From Actinomadura sp. K4S16 (GTDB lineage: Bacteria > Actinomycetota > Actinomycetes > Streptosporangiales > Streptosporangiaceae), in NCBI RefSeq assembly GCF_008327685.1, contig NZ_BDDE01000012.1, positions 558,001 through 622,000 of the forward strand: a stretch of 64,000 nucleotides of DNA. The letters run 5' to 3'. This document shows positions 24,814-33,931 of the stretch, in pieces. The translations under genes and the position numbers were made by a program. How positions within the stretch are numbered: position 1 is the first letter of the stretch; the number at the start of each line of letters is the position of its first letter. The notes below the pieces were generated by a model. The model searched no databases, was not told the origin of the DNA, and saw nothing but the letters and a program-made list of their open reading frames with translations.

Positions 24814-26171
24814 CCAACGTGCCGCTCCAAACGAATACCGCACTGCCCCGCCGGCGCCTCCTGGGCTACGGCGTCGGCTCGATCGGCACCGGTGTCTTCT
24901 CCTCGGTCCCCGGGCTGCTCCTCCTCTACTACCTCACCGACGTCCTCGGCGTGACGGCCGCGATCGCCGGGGCCGTCCTGGTCGTGCCCAAGGCGTGGGA
25001 CGTGCTGCTCAACCCGGTCGTCGGCGCCGCCAGCGACCGCGAGGCCGTCCGGACCGGGCGCCGCACCCGCCTGCTGCTGCTGGGCGCGGTGACGCTGCCG
25101 CTGCTGTTCGCCGGGATGTTCGCCGTCCCGGTCGACTCCCCGGGGTTCGCCGCCGGCTGGGCCGGGATCATGTTCCTGCTGGCCGCGAGCGCGTTCGCGT
25201 GTTTCCAGGTGCCGTATGTGGCGCTGCCCGCGGAGATCTCGGGCGAGCCGTCCGAGCGCGGCCGAGCGATGGCGTGGCGGGTCGTCTGCCTGACGGTCGG
25301 CATCCTGGTCGCCGGCGGCCTCGCGCCCGTCCTGACCGGCGCCGCCGGCGGCGGGCGCGCCGGATACGCCCTGATGGGGGCCGTGATCGGGCTCATCATG
25401 GGCGCGGCGATGGTGGCCAGCACGCTGGCGACCCGCTGGATCCCCTCCCGCCCGGGACCGCACCCGCTCGGGCTGGTCGCCGCGCTGCGCACCGCCCGCG
25501 GCAACCGGCCGTTCTTCCTGCTGCTCGGCGCGCACGTCGGAAACACCCTCGCCGTCGCGATCATGCTGGCGGGCGCGCCCTACGTCGCGACCTACCGGCT
25601 GGACGACTACGGGCTCACCTCGGCGATGTTCGTCTGCATGGTGGCGCCGAGCGCGTTCGCCGTCCCGCTGTGGCGGTGGCTGGCGCGCAGGTACGGGGAG
25701 GTCGGCTGCTACGCCGCGGCGCTGGTGGTGTTCGCCGCGGCCGCCGCGGCGGCCTACCCGCTCATCACCTCCACCGCCGGCGTCCTCGCCCTCAGCGCCG
25801 TGGTCGGCGTCTGCTACGCCGCCGTCCAGCTGCTGCCGCTGTCGCTGATGCCCGAGACCGTCCACGCCGACGCCGGGCGGACCGGGCACGCGCAGTCCGG
25901 CGCCTTCACCGGGCTGTGGACGGCGGCGGAGACGGGCGCGCTCGCCCTCGGCCCCGGCGTCTTCGCGCTGATCCTGGCCGCCTCTTCGTTCCAGTCCTCC
26001 GACCTGGACACCCCCGTCGTCCAGCCGGATTCCGCCCTCAGCGGGCTGACCGCCGGGTTCACGCTCGTCCCGGCCGTGCTCCTGCTGCTCAGCGTCCCCC
26101 TCCTGCTGGCCTACCGCCGGCGGGCCGCCGCCCACCTCCCGATCGAGGAAACACCGGAACATGCCGTCTGA
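24810..26171 (+). CDS. MFS transporter of the GPH (melibiose carrier) type
   Basis: 453 residues with 12 hydrophobic segments. The first half contains AWDVLLNPVVGAASDR (helix 2-3 loop), QVPYVALPAEISGEPSERGRAMAWR is the GPH helix 4-5 loop, and FVCMVAPSAFAVPLWRWLARRYG the central loop. The family imports sugars or glycosides by cation symport. It overlaps the TetR gene by four bases and the PLP-enzyme gene by 11, so all three are one unit. Solute unknown, but the partner enzyme suggests an amine or amino acid compound. Confidence 0.82.
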   Translation: MTNVPLQTNTALPRRRLLGYGVGSIGTGVFSSVPGLLLLYYLTDVLGVTAAIAGAVLVVPKAWDVLLNPVVGAASDREAVRTGRRTRLLLLGAVTLPLLFAGMFAVPVDSPGFAAGWAGIMFLLAASAFACFQVPYVALPAEISGEPSERGRAMAWRVVCLTVGILVAGGLAPVLTGAAGGGRAGYALMGAVIGLIMGAAMVASTLATRWIPSRPGPHPLGLVAALRTARGNRPFFLLLGAHVGNTLAVAIMLAGAPYVATYRLDDYGLTSAMFVCMVAPSAFAVPLWRWLARRYGEVGCYAAALVVFAAAAAAAYPLITSTAGVLALSAVVGVCYAAVQLLPLSLMPETVHADAGRTGHAQSGAFTGLWTAAETGALALGPGVFALILAASSFQSSDLDTPVVQPDSALSGLTAGFTLVPAVLLLLSVPLLLAYRRRAAAHLPIEETPEHAV

Positions 26172-27585
26172 CCCCCTTCCCGAAGCCGGCCGCCCCGCCG
26201 CCGAGCTGCTCGCCGAACTCGCCCGGCTGCGGGACGCCGACCTGCCCGTGCGCGGCGGCCAGGTCACCGCCTACGTCTACGACACCGGGCGGGAGGCGGT
26301 GCACGACCTCGCCGCCACCGCCTACCAGGAGATGCTGGAGGTGAACTGCCTGGACCCGACCGCCTTCCCCAGCATCGTCGCGCTCGAACGCCGGATCGTC
26401 GGGGCGGTCGCGGGCAAGCTCGGCGGCGGGTCGGGCATCTTCACCAGCGGCGGCACCGAGTCGATCATGCTGGCGGTGAAGGCGGCGCGGGATGCCCGGC
26501 CGGTGGACGGCACGCCCCAGATCGTCCTGCCGGCGACGGCGCACCCCGCGTTCCACAAGGCCGCGCACTACCTCGGCCTGGAGGTCGTGCACGTTCCCGT
26601 GGACGACGCGTTCCGCGCCGACCCGGCCGCGACCGCCGCCGCGCTCACGCCCCGCACGGTGCTCGTCGTCGCCTCCGCGCCGTCCTACCCGCAGGGCGTC
26701 ATGGACCCGGTCCCGGAGATCGCCGCCATCGCCGCCTCCGCCGGTGTGCCGTGCCACGTGGACGCCTGTGTCGGCGGCTGGGTGCTGCCCTGGCTGCGCG
26801 ACGCCGGACGGGACGTCCCGCCGTTCGACCTGTCCGTGCCGGGCGTGACGTCCCTCTCCTGCGACCTGCACAAGTACGGCTACTCGCCCAAGGGGGCCTC
26901 GGTCGTGCTGTTCGCGGACGAGTCGCTCCGCCGGCACGCGTACTTCGCGTCCGCCGAATGGCCCGGCTACACCGTCATCAACGCGGGCGTGCAGAGCAGC
27001 AAGAGCGCGGGGCCGCTGGGCGCGGCGTGGGCGACCCTCATGGCGGTCGGCGCGCGCGGTTACCGGGAGCTCGCCGAGTCCGCGATGAGCGCGGCCGAGC
27101 GGCTCGCCGCGGGCATCGCGGGCATTCCGGGCCTGCGGGTGCTCGGCGAGCCCGCCGCCCCGCTCGTCGCCGTCGCCTCGTCCGACCCGGAGCTGGACGT
27201 GTTCGTCGTAGCCGACGAGGCCCGCGCCCGCGGCTGGTTCTTCCAGCCGCAGCTGTCCTACCAGGGCATCCCGCCGAACCTGCATTTCACGCTGACCGGG
27301 GTAAGCGACGTCGACGCGCTCCTGGCCGCGCTGGCCGACGCGGTGAAGGCCGCCCGCGCCGCCGGGCCGCCGGACGTCCCGTCCGACCTGGTGGAGGCGC
27401 TCGCCGGCCTCGACCTCGACAGCCTGGACGACGCCGGGTTCGCGGGGCTGCTCGCGTCGGTCGGCGTGGACCTCGCTGGCGGCGCGGAACCGGAGATGGC
27501 CATGGTCAACGCGATCCTGGACGCCCTGCCGCCCGCCACCCGCGAGGCCCTGCTGATCCGCTTCCTGTCGGCCCTGTACGCCTGA
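26161..27585 (+). CDS. PLP-dependent lyase/decarboxylase, sphingosine-phosphate-lyase-like
   Basis: 474 residues. Fold-type I signature: SGGTESIMLAVKAARD near residue 98, HVDACVGGW near residue 198 and SCDLHKYGYSPKG near residue 238, whose lysine binds PLP. These together fit the group II decarboxylase/S1P-lyase family. An extra C-terminal region of about 75 residues (from about 398) is acidic and helical and is not part of the usual fold. ATG 26161 lies inside the transporter gene. Substrate unknown: an imported hydroxy-amine or an amino acid is possible. Confidence 0.78.
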   Translation: MPSDPLPEAGRPAAELLAELARLRDADLPVRGGQVTAYVYDTGREAVHDLAATAYQEMLEVNCLDPTAFPSIVALERRIVGAVAGKLGGGSGIFTSGGTESIMLAVKAARDARPVDGTPQIVLPATAHPAFHKAAHYLGLEVVHVPVDDAFRADPAATAAALTPRTVLVVASAPSYPQGVMDPVPEIAAIAASAGVPCHVDACVGGWVLPWLRDAGRDVPPFDLSVPGVTSLSCDLHKYGYSPKGASVVLFADESLRRHAYFASAEWPGYTVINAGVQSSKSAGPLGAAWATLMAVGARGYRELAESAMSAAERLAAGIAGIPGLRVLGEPAAPLVAVASSDPELDVFVVADEARARGWFFQPQLSYQGIPPNLHFTLTGVSDVDALLAALADAVKAARAAGPPDVPSDLVEALAGLDLDSLDDAGFAGLLASVGVDLAGGAEPEMAMVNAILDALPPATREALLIRFLSALYA

Positions 27586-27640
27586 CGCCGGGGTCCGCGG
27601 ACGTCGGCCGGCTCGACGCCGACGCTCCCCGCGTCGACTT

Positions 27641-27686
27641 GCGGCGCGCTGCCCCTGTCAGCGCTTGGACAGGGGCGGCACGCCGC
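27641..27686. terminator. Bidirectional terminator between convergent genes
   Basis: A 19-bp stem (27641-27659 with 27668-27686, two G-T pairs) and 8-base loop separate the PLP enzyme and the carboxypeptidase gene. Confidence 0.7.
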
Positions 27687-27698
27687 GCGTCAACGTCG

Positions 27699-30410
27699 CT
27701 AGCCGAAGCGCGTCAGTCGCTTGACGATGGACGGGGGGCTTCCGGTGCCGACCTTCACCGGCACCCGGGCGGCGCCCGCGTCCACGACACCGGCCTTGGC
27801 GCCGCGCTCGGGCTCGGCGGGCGGGTCGCCGTCGAACCGGACGGGCACGGTGAGGCCGGGCCAGCCGACTACGTTCAGCGGCGACGCGGCGGTCAGCGCC
27901 TTCCGGCCGCCGAGCCCGTCGTCGAGCCAGGCGACCGTCTGGCCGGGGCGCGCCAGCGGCGCCGCGACGATGGCCTGCTCGGCCGCGACGAGGATGCCCT
28001 CCGCCGTGTTGACGGCGTCCGCCGCGCTGGGGGAGCGCTGCCCCATCACCGCGCCGACGATCAGGGTCTGCGCGCCGCCGACGTCCCGGCGCGCGGCGAA
28101 CACGAAGTTCCCGCCCGCCGCGTCGGTGTAGCCGGTCTTGCCGCCGACCACGCCGTTGCGTCCGAGGATGAAGTTGCCGCCCTGCCGGGGGGAGCCGCCG
28201 CCGTCCGGCACGTACATCCGGTTGTTCACGATCTCGGTGAACGCCGGGATCTTCATCGCCGCCCGCAGCAGCTTCACCTGGTCGGCGGCCGTGCTGACGG
28301 TGCCGGAGTGGTAGCCGCTCGGGTCGGTGTAGCGCGTGGAGGTCATGCCGAGCCGCTGCGCCGCGGCGTTCATCTTCGCCACGAACGCCTGCTCGTTGCC
28401 GGAGTCCCAGCGCGCGAGCTCGTGCGCCACGTCGTTCGCCGAGATGATGAGCAGGGCCTCCAGCGCCTTGCGCTGCGTCAGCCGCTGGTTGGCCGTGACT
28501 TCCAGCAGCGACTCGCCGCGCCTCTTGCGCGCCGGGATCTGCGCCGCCGCCTGGGGCGACACGGTCAGCACCGGCCCCGCCTCGCCGGGCTTCAGCGGAT
28601 GGTCGTTCAGGTACACGTAGGCCGTCATCACCTTGGCGACGCTCGCCGTGGGCGTCGGCACCGCCCCGCCCGACGAGCCCATCGTCCCGACCCCGTCCAC
28701 GTAGAGCACCGCCTGGCCCACCCCGGGCCACGGCAGCGTCGGGGCCTGCCCGGGGAAGGTGTGGCTGGACGCGATGGTCAGCCGCACCGTCGGGTCGGGC
28801 GGCGGCCGCAGCAGCTGCCCCGCCGCGACCCCGGCCACGAGGACCAGCATGGCCGCGACCACGACGAGCCAGCGCCGCTTGCCTTTGCGCTTCTCCGCCA
28901 CGGCGGGCTCGGGCGGTTGGGGAGGTGGCGCCTCCCCGTCCCAGGGCACGCTCCATTGCCCGGACGTCCGCGCCGTCGGGGCTGTCGGGGCCGTCGGGGC
29001 CGGAAGCGAAGCCTCCCAGGGACCGCCCTGCGACGACAGGTCAGGCAACCGCTCGATCCGCGTGGGTCCGGCAGGGGAGAGCGCTTGAGGACGGACGTCG
29101 CCGGGCGCTTCCTGCTGCGTCCCCGGCCCGGCCGCGCCCCAGGGCCGTTCGGTGTCGGGCGGGGCGGGGTGCCGCTGCGGCGCGGGCAGCGCCCGGTTGC
29201 CGCGCAACTCGTGGACGTCACCGGGACGTTCCTGGCGCTGCGGTGGAGCGGAACGGGCCGCACCCTGGCCCCGCTCGTTCTCCCGAGGCACCACATGCCG
29301 CGAGGCGGCCGGCGCCGCGCTCCCGTGCGCTCCGCCGGGACGTTCCTGCTGTGGCGCCGGCGCACCCTGAGGGCGTTCGGTGTCAGGGGGCGCGTGTCGG
29401 CCCCGATCGCCCCGTGTTTCATGGACGTCGCCCGGACGTTCCTGCCACTGCGGCTGCGCAGGAGCGGGGCGTGGAGCCGCGCCCTGGGGCCGCTCGTACT
29501 CCCGAGGTGCCGCCTGACGGGATGCGGCAGGTGGTGCGGCGTTCCCACGCGCTTCGCGGGCGTCACCGGGCCGTTCCTGGCGTTGCGGCTGGGCCGGGTT
29601 GTGGCGTGGGGCCGCGCCTTGGGGATGCTCGGTCTCCTGGGGTGGTGCTTGTTGTGATCGGGTGGGCTGCGCCGCGTTCCCGCGCGCTTCGCGAGGTGTT
29701 TCCTGGCGTGCGGCGGGTGCGGGTGCGTTCTGCGGGCCGCGTTCGCTGTCGGGGGGCGCCGGGCGGGCTCGCTTGCCGCGTGGTTTTTGGACGTCGCCTG
29801 GGTCTTCCTGGGGAGCTTCGCCCTGGGGGCGTTCGGGGGCGGGGCGTGCCGCGTGCCTGCCGCTGGTTCGGGGTGTCACGGCCGGGGGTGGGGCATCGCT
29901 GGGCGTCGGGGGCGCGGCATGGCCAGGGGCCGAGGCGCCGCGCCCCTCGCGCTCCTGCGCGGCGGGGGCCGCGCGGTCCTCTTGGGGCGCGGTGGTCTGG
30001 GTCGGGTCGTCGGCGGGGGGCTCTTCGGCCGGGGCCTCGTCCGCCGGGGACGCGGCCTCTTCCTCCTGGGCGGGCTCCTCGTCGCGGACGGACTGGGACG
30101 TGGGGCGCCAAGGCTTGGTCTCCGGGGGCGGAGGCGCGGCAGGGGACGGCGTGTCCCGTTCGGGCTCCTCGGCCTCGGGAGGCGTGAACTGGACGTACCA
30201 GGTGGGGCTCGCCGAGGGCTTCTCGCCCGGCTCTTCCGCCGCCTCCTCGTCGCCGGACGCGTCGGCCGACTCGTCGCCGGCCTCGTCCTGCGGTTTCACC
30301 GGACGGCGGACGGCGATGTCCGGACGGGTCATGTTGACCTTCGCCGGTACGCGGAACTCGGCGGTTCCGTTGCGCGCCGCTTCCTCGTCAAGTTCGGCGT
30401 CGTCGCCCAC
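27699..30410 (-). CDS. D-alanyl-D-alanine carboxypeptidase with a long disordered N-terminus
   Basis: 903 residues from GTG 30410 (GAGGGGG upstream). The first ~500 residues are low-complexity, rich in Pro, Ala, Glu, Arg and Gln, with a repeated QERPGDVHExRGNRA-type unit. One transmembrane segment follows (RRWLVVVAAMLVLVAGVAAG). The outer domain carries the peptidase S11 motifs: PTASVAKVM (active-site Ser and Lys), SAND (SxN) and GGKTGYTDAAGG (KTG). It trims the terminal D-Ala from peptidoglycan pentapeptides. Topology puts the long tail in the cytoplasm, where it may bind other proteins. Ordinary S11 enzymes have 400-450 residues. Confidence 0.88.
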   Translation of the reverse strand: MGDDAELDEEAARNGTAEFRVPAKVNMTRPDIAVRRPVKPQDEAGDESADASGDEEAAEEPGEKPSASPTWYVQFTPPEAEEPERDTPSPAAPPPPETKPWRPTSQSVRDEEPAQEEEAASPADEAPAEEPPADDPTQTTAPQEDRAAPAAQEREGRGASAPGHAAPPTPSDAPPPAVTPRTSGRHAARPAPERPQGEAPQEDPGDVQKPRGKRARPAPPDSERGPQNAPAPAARQETPREARGNAAQPTRSQQAPPQETEHPQGAAPRHNPAQPQRQERPGDAREARGNAAPPAASRQAAPREYERPQGAAPRPAPAQPQWQERPGDVHETRGDRGRHAPPDTERPQGAPAPQQERPGGAHGSAAPAASRHVVPRENERGQGAARSAPPQRQERPGDVHELRGNRALPAPQRHPAPPDTERPWGAAGPGTQQEAPGDVRPQALSPAGPTRIERLPDLSSQGGPWEASLPAPTAPTAPTARTSGQWSVPWDGEAPPPQPPEPAVAEKRKGKRRWLVVVAAMLVLVAGVAAGQLLRPPPDPTVRLTIASSHTFPGQAPTLPWPGVGQAVLYVDGVGTMGSSGGAVPTPTASVAKVMTAYVYLNDHPLKPGEAGPVLTVSPQAAAQIPARKRRGESLLEVTANQRLTQRKALEALLIISANDVAHELARWDSGNEQAFVAKMNAAAQRLGMTSTRYTDPSGYHSGTVSTAADQVKLLRAAMKIPAFTEIVNNRMYVPDGGGSPRQGGNFILGRNGVVGGKTGYTDAAGGNFVFAARRDVGGAQTLIVGAVMGQRSPSAADAVNTAEGILVAAEQAIVAAPLARPGQTVAWLDDGLGGRKALTAASPLNVVGWPGLTVPVRFDGDPPAEPERGAKAGVVDAGAARVPVKVGTGSPPSIVKRLTRFG

Positions 30411-30619
30411 GTGCAGACCCCCTCTGCTCGTACCCCGACAGGCGGCGGAGCGGTCCTGCCGACAACCCCGTGCATATGAGGATGCGCATTTTATCGGGAA
30501 GGTTCGCCGGAATCCGTATCCGCGGGGCCGTGTCTCAGGTCCAGCGTGAACTCGCAACGCGGGTTGCGGAGATACACCGCTGACAACGTCCCCGCACGGG
30601 AAGGCCCGGTGCGCATGCC

Positions 30620-31213
30620 ATGGTGGCCGCGATGACCGTTCCCCCCACGGCTCGGGAGTGCGACGCGGCTCTCATCGAGAGTTCGCTCGCCGATCCCGAG
30701 GCGTTCGCCGCGCTGTTCGACCGGTATTCGGCGATGCTCTACCGGTACGTCTCCCGCAGGCTCGGTCCGGAGCCCGCAGAGGACGTCGTCGGAGAGACGT
30801 TCCTGGTCGCGTTCAGCAAGCGGCACCGCTACGACCTGGCGCAGCAGGACGCACGGCCGTGGCTGTTCGGCATCGCGACGAAGCTGGTCGCGCGGCACCA
30901 CCGGGCGGAGGCCGCGCGCTACCGGGCGCTGCGGCGCAGCCCCGTGGACGGCCCGGTGGAGGGGCCCGACGACCGCGTCGCGGCGGGGGTGACGGCGTCG
31001 GCGACGCGTCCCGCGCTGGCGGCGGCGCTGTCCGGCCTGGCGCGCCGCGACCTGGACGTCCTGCTGCTGGTGGCCTGGGGCGACCTGTCCTACGAGGAGG
31101 CGGCGCGGGCGCTCGGCATCCCGGTCGGGACGGTCCGCTCCCGCCTCAACCGGGCGCGGCGCAAGGTGCGCGCGGCGCTCGGCGACACCGACCCGACGCG
31201 CGAGGAGGCGTGA
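30620..31213 (+). CDS. ECF-type RNA polymerase sigma factor
   Basis: 197 residues. Region 2 near residue 30: FDRYSAMLYRYVSRRLG, PAEDVVGETFLVAFSKRHRYD. Region 4 near residue 150: LSYEEAARALGIPVGTVRSRLNRARRKV. Starts at ATG 30620 or ATG 30632. The downstream LCP gene starts two bases past its stop, so they are co-translated. The SigE-like subgroup is shared with the sigma factor at 41584. Confidence 0.87.
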   Translation: MVAAMTVPPTARECDAALIESSLADPEAFAALFDRYSAMLYRYVSRRLGPEPAEDVVGETFLVAFSKRHRYDLAQQDARPWLFGIATKLVARHHRAEAARYRALRRSPVDGPVEGPDDRVAAGVTASATRPALAAALSGLARRDLDVLLLVAWGDLSYEEAARALGIPVGTVRSRLNRARRKVRAALGDTDPTREEA

Positions 31214-31215
31214 CC

Positions 31216-32211
31216 GTGGACGACCTGGAACTGCTCCGCGACCTCGGCCGCGACCTGGAGCACGAGCCGCCGCCGTCCCTGGCCCGGCAGCGGAACCGGC
31301 TGCTCGACGGGACGAGGCGCAGGCGCCGCGGCCCGGGGCGGTGGACGCTGCTCGGCGTGGTCGCGGCGGTGACGGCCGCGGCGATCCTCGTTCCGGTGGT
31401 GCTGCTGCACGGGCGCGGCGCGCGGCCCGCGGCGCCGAACCCGCCCCCGCCCGCCGCGGCCAAGGCGCTGAACGTGCTGGTCATCGGGCTGGACGCGCGC
31501 TACAGAGGCGGCCCGCAGCGCTCGGACACCCTGATGCTCGTGCACGTCCCCGCCGACCGGAAGAAGCCGCAGGTGGTGAGCATCCCGAGGGACGTCCTCG
31601 TACGGATCCCCGCATGCGGGAAGAACCCGGCGCAGCGGGCGACGGTCAACGCGGCATTCACGCTCGGCGGAGCCGCCTGCACGCTGAAGACGGTGGAGTC
31701 GCTGACCGGCGTCCCGGTCGACCAGACCGTGACCGTGGATTTCGCCGGGTTCAAGAAGGTGGTGGACGCGCTCGGCGGGGTCGAGGTGACGCTGCCGGTG
31801 GCCGTGTCTGACCAGCAGTCCGGGCTGAACCTGTCCCGGGGCAAGCACCTGGTGAAGGGGACGCAGGCGCTCGCCTACGTCCGGACCAGGCACGGCCTGG
31901 GCGACGGCTCCGACCTGGACCGCGTCAAACGCCAGCAGCAGTTCCTCGCCTCGGTGGCGCGGAAGGCCAGGGAGATGATGTCGCGGGACCCGCTGAGGTT
32001 CGCGCGCTTCCTCGCCGTCGCGGCCGGCTCGGTCGAGAGCACGCCGAAGCTGGACGCCGGGACGCTGCGCTCCCTCGCGCGGGGGTTCGACAAGGGCGAC
32101 GGGGCCGCCTTCCACACGATCCCGGTCCGTCCCGCGCCTTCCGACCCGAACCGGCTCGTGGTGGACGAGCCGGCCGCGCGGCGGGTGCTCGCACCGTTCC
32201 GGACGCGATGA
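31216..32211 (+). CDS. LytR-CpsA-Psr (LCP) family protein with a sigma-partner-like N-terminus
   Basis: 331 residues from GTG 31216, which AGGAGG precedes by seven bases. Residues 1-35 (DDLELLRDLGRDLEHEP, LARQRNRLL) match the cytoplasmic start of CU044_5270-type sigma partners at 13598 and 42189. One transmembrane segment follows (about 45-65), then an outer LCP domain: NVLVIGLDAR, RSDTLMLVHV, SIPRDVLVRIP, and later AYVRTRHGLGDGSDLDRVKRQQQFL. These hold the arginines and aspartates that bind polyprenyl diphosphate. LCP enzymes attach secondary polymers to peptidoglycan. The pairing suggests envelope-stress control. Confidence 0.82.
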   Translation: MDDLELLRDLGRDLEHEPPPSLARQRNRLLDGTRRRRRGPGRWTLLGVVAAVTAAAILVPVVLLHGRGARPAAPNPPPPAAAKALNVLVIGLDARYRGGPQRSDTLMLVHVPADRKKPQVVSIPRDVLVRIPACGKNPAQRATVNAAFTLGGAACTLKTVESLTGVPVDQTVTVDFAGFKKVVDALGGVEVTLPVAVSDQQSGLNLSRGKHLVKGTQALAYVRTRHGLGDGSDLDRVKRQQQFLASVARKAREMMSRDPLRFARFLAVAAGSVESTPKLDAGTLRSLARGFDKGDGAAFHTIPVRPAPSDPNRLVVDEPAARRVLAPFRTR

Positions 32212-32283
32212 GTGATCGCGCCTTCGGAGGGTAGGGGCCGCATCGATCCCGGCTACGACCCACGAGCAAGGAGTGTGTGAGCG

Positions 32284-32703
32284 ATGGCCACGAAAGTCCG
32301 CGACATCATGACCGGCTCGCCCACGTCGGTGTCGCCGGAACTCGACATCGTGACCGTGGCGCGTGCGATGCGCGACGAGGACATCGGTGCGGTCCTGGTG
32401 GCGGAGGGCGACGACCTGAAGGGCGTCGTCACCGACCGCGACCTGGTGGTGCGCGGGCTCGCCGCGGGCGGCGACCCCGCCAAGGCGAGGATCGGCGAGA
32501 TCGCCAGCAAGGTGACCGCGACCGTGGGGCCCGACGACTCCCTCGACAGGGCCGCGCAGATCATGCGGGAGCGGTCCGTGCGGCGGCTCCCGGTCATGGA
32601 GGACGGCCGTCCGGTGGGCATCGTGTCCATCGGGGACCTGGCGATCGAGAAGGACGCCGCGTCGGCGCTCGCCGACATCAGCGCGGCGCGTTCCAACACG
32701 TGA
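32284..32703 (+). CDS. CBS-domain protein
   Basis: 139 residues with two CBS motifs: VRDIMTGSPTSVSPELDIVT and GAVLVAEGDDLKGVVTDRDLV for the first, and IASKVTATVGPDDSLDRAAQ with RRLPVMEDGRPVGIVSIGDL for the second. A pair forms a Bateman module that binds adenosine nucleotides. No effector domain is fused, so it is a stand-alone sensor. AAGGAG lies a few bases before ATG 32284. Convergent with the class-V aminotransferase gene. Confidence 0.88.
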   Translation: MATKVRDIMTGSPTSVSPELDIVTVARAMRDEDIGAVLVAEGDDLKGVVTDRDLVVRGLAAGGDPAKARIGEIASKVTATVGPDDSLDRAAQIMRERSVRRLPVMEDGRPVGIVSIGDLAIEKDAASALADISAARSNT

Positions 32704-32713
32704 ACTGCCCGGC

Positions 32714-33871
32714 CTAGGGCAGCACGGACAGGAGCCGTTCCAGCTCCTCGTCGGTGTTGTAGTAGTGCACGGAGGCCCGCACGGCCGCTGGACGGGCGTG
32801 CGGGTCGTATCCGTGTGAGACCGGGTTGGTGACGTTGACGTTGACGCCGGCCTCTCTCGCCGCCGCCTTGACGGCCGCCGGGTCGCGGCCCTCCACCGTG
32901 AACGTGACGATGCCGGACGGGCGGGCGCCCTTGTCCAGGACGGTGACGCCGGGCCGCGCGGCCAGCTCCTCCCTGAGCCGGGCGGCGAGGCCGAGGACGC
33001 GGTCCTCGATCTCCGCCATTCCCAGGCCGGCCGCGTAGTCGGCGGCGACGCCCAGCCCGATCTGCCCGGCCACGTGCCGTTCCCACGTCTCGAACCGCTG
33101 CGCGTCGTCGCGCATCACGAACCCGTCCGGGGCCTTCCAGTCGGCGGCCTGGAGGTCGAGGAACGGCGGGACGAGCGTCTGCAGGATTCCGTGCCGGACG
33201 TACAGGAAGCCCGTGCCGCGCGGGCCGCGCAGGTACTTGCGCCCCGTAGCCGACAGGATGTCGCAGCCGATCTCGTTGACGTCCATGGCGAGCTGCCCCA
33301 CCGACTGGCACGCGTCCAGGAGGTACAGGACGCCATGCTCGCGGCACAGCCGTCCCACTTCGGCGGCCGGGTTGACGAGCCCGTTGTGCGTGGGGATGTG
33401 GTTCAGCGACACCAGCCGGACGTCGCCCTTGGCCAGTTCGGCTTCCAGCGCGTCCAGGGACAGGGTGCCGTCGGCCTCGTCCGGGACGACCTCCACATGC
33501 GCGCCCTTGGCCGCCGCCACCTGCTGGTAGGCGATGGCGTTGCTGGAGTACTCGCTCGTCGTCGTCAGGATGCGGTCGCCGTCCGCGAAGGGGATCGCGT
33601 AGAACGCCATGTCCCACGCTCGGGTGGCGTTCTCCACGAAGGCGATCTCGTCAGGACGGGCCCCCAGGAGCCTGGCGACGGCGTCGTAGAAGCGCGCGAT
33701 CGGCGCCTCGTTGCGCTCGGCCGCCTCGTATCCGCCGATCAGCGACTCCAGTTCGAAGTGCCCGGCGACGGCGTCGATGACGGGACGCGGCGGCAGGGCG
33801 GCTCCGGCGTTGTTGAGGTGAGCCACCTTCGCGCAGCCGGGGGTGTCGGACCGGAGCTCGTCGATGTCCAC
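32714..33871 (-). CDS. Class-V aminotransferase / cysteine desulfurase-like PLP enzyme
   Basis: 385 residues. HLNNAGAALPPRPV near residue 18, the PLP phosphate site around VENATRAWDMAF, SLNHIPTHNGLVNP, LLDACQSVGQLAMD with the aspartate partner, and SATGRKYLRGPRGTGFLYVR with the Schiff-base lysine near residue 212. The pattern matches isopenicillin-N epimerase-like and EgtE-like enzymes. The reaction cannot be told from sequence. ATG 33871 has GGAAGGC upstream. It is divergent from the SoxR-type promoter. Confidence 0.8.
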   Translation of the reverse strand: MDIDELRSDTPGCAKVAHLNNAGAALPPRPVIDAVAGHFELESLIGGYEAAERNEAPIARFYDAVARLLGARPDEIAFVENATRAWDMAFYAIPFADGDRILTTTSEYSSNAIAYQQVAAAKGAHVEVVPDEADGTLSLDALEAELAKGDVRLVSLNHIPTHNGLVNPAAEVGRLCREHGVLYLLDACQSVGQLAMDVNEIGCDILSATGRKYLRGPRGTGFLYVRHGILQTLVPPFLDLQAADWKAPDGFVMRDDAQRFETWERHVAGQIGLGVAADYAAGLGMAEIEDRVLGLAARLREELAARPGVTVLDKGARPSGIVTFTVEGRDPAAVKAAAREAGVNVNVTNPVSHGYDPHARPAAVRASVHYYNTDEELERLLSVLP

Positions 33872-33931
33872 AGGCCGCCTTCCTCTCGCGGAATGTCGTA
33901 CCCCCGCGGGACCCTGGGATCCGGCGGCGGC

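Noticed and set aside
26751..29657. A 968-residue open frame on the plus strand
   Set aside because: It crosses the PLP enzyme, a terminator and the antisense of the carboxypeptidase, with no domain of its own.
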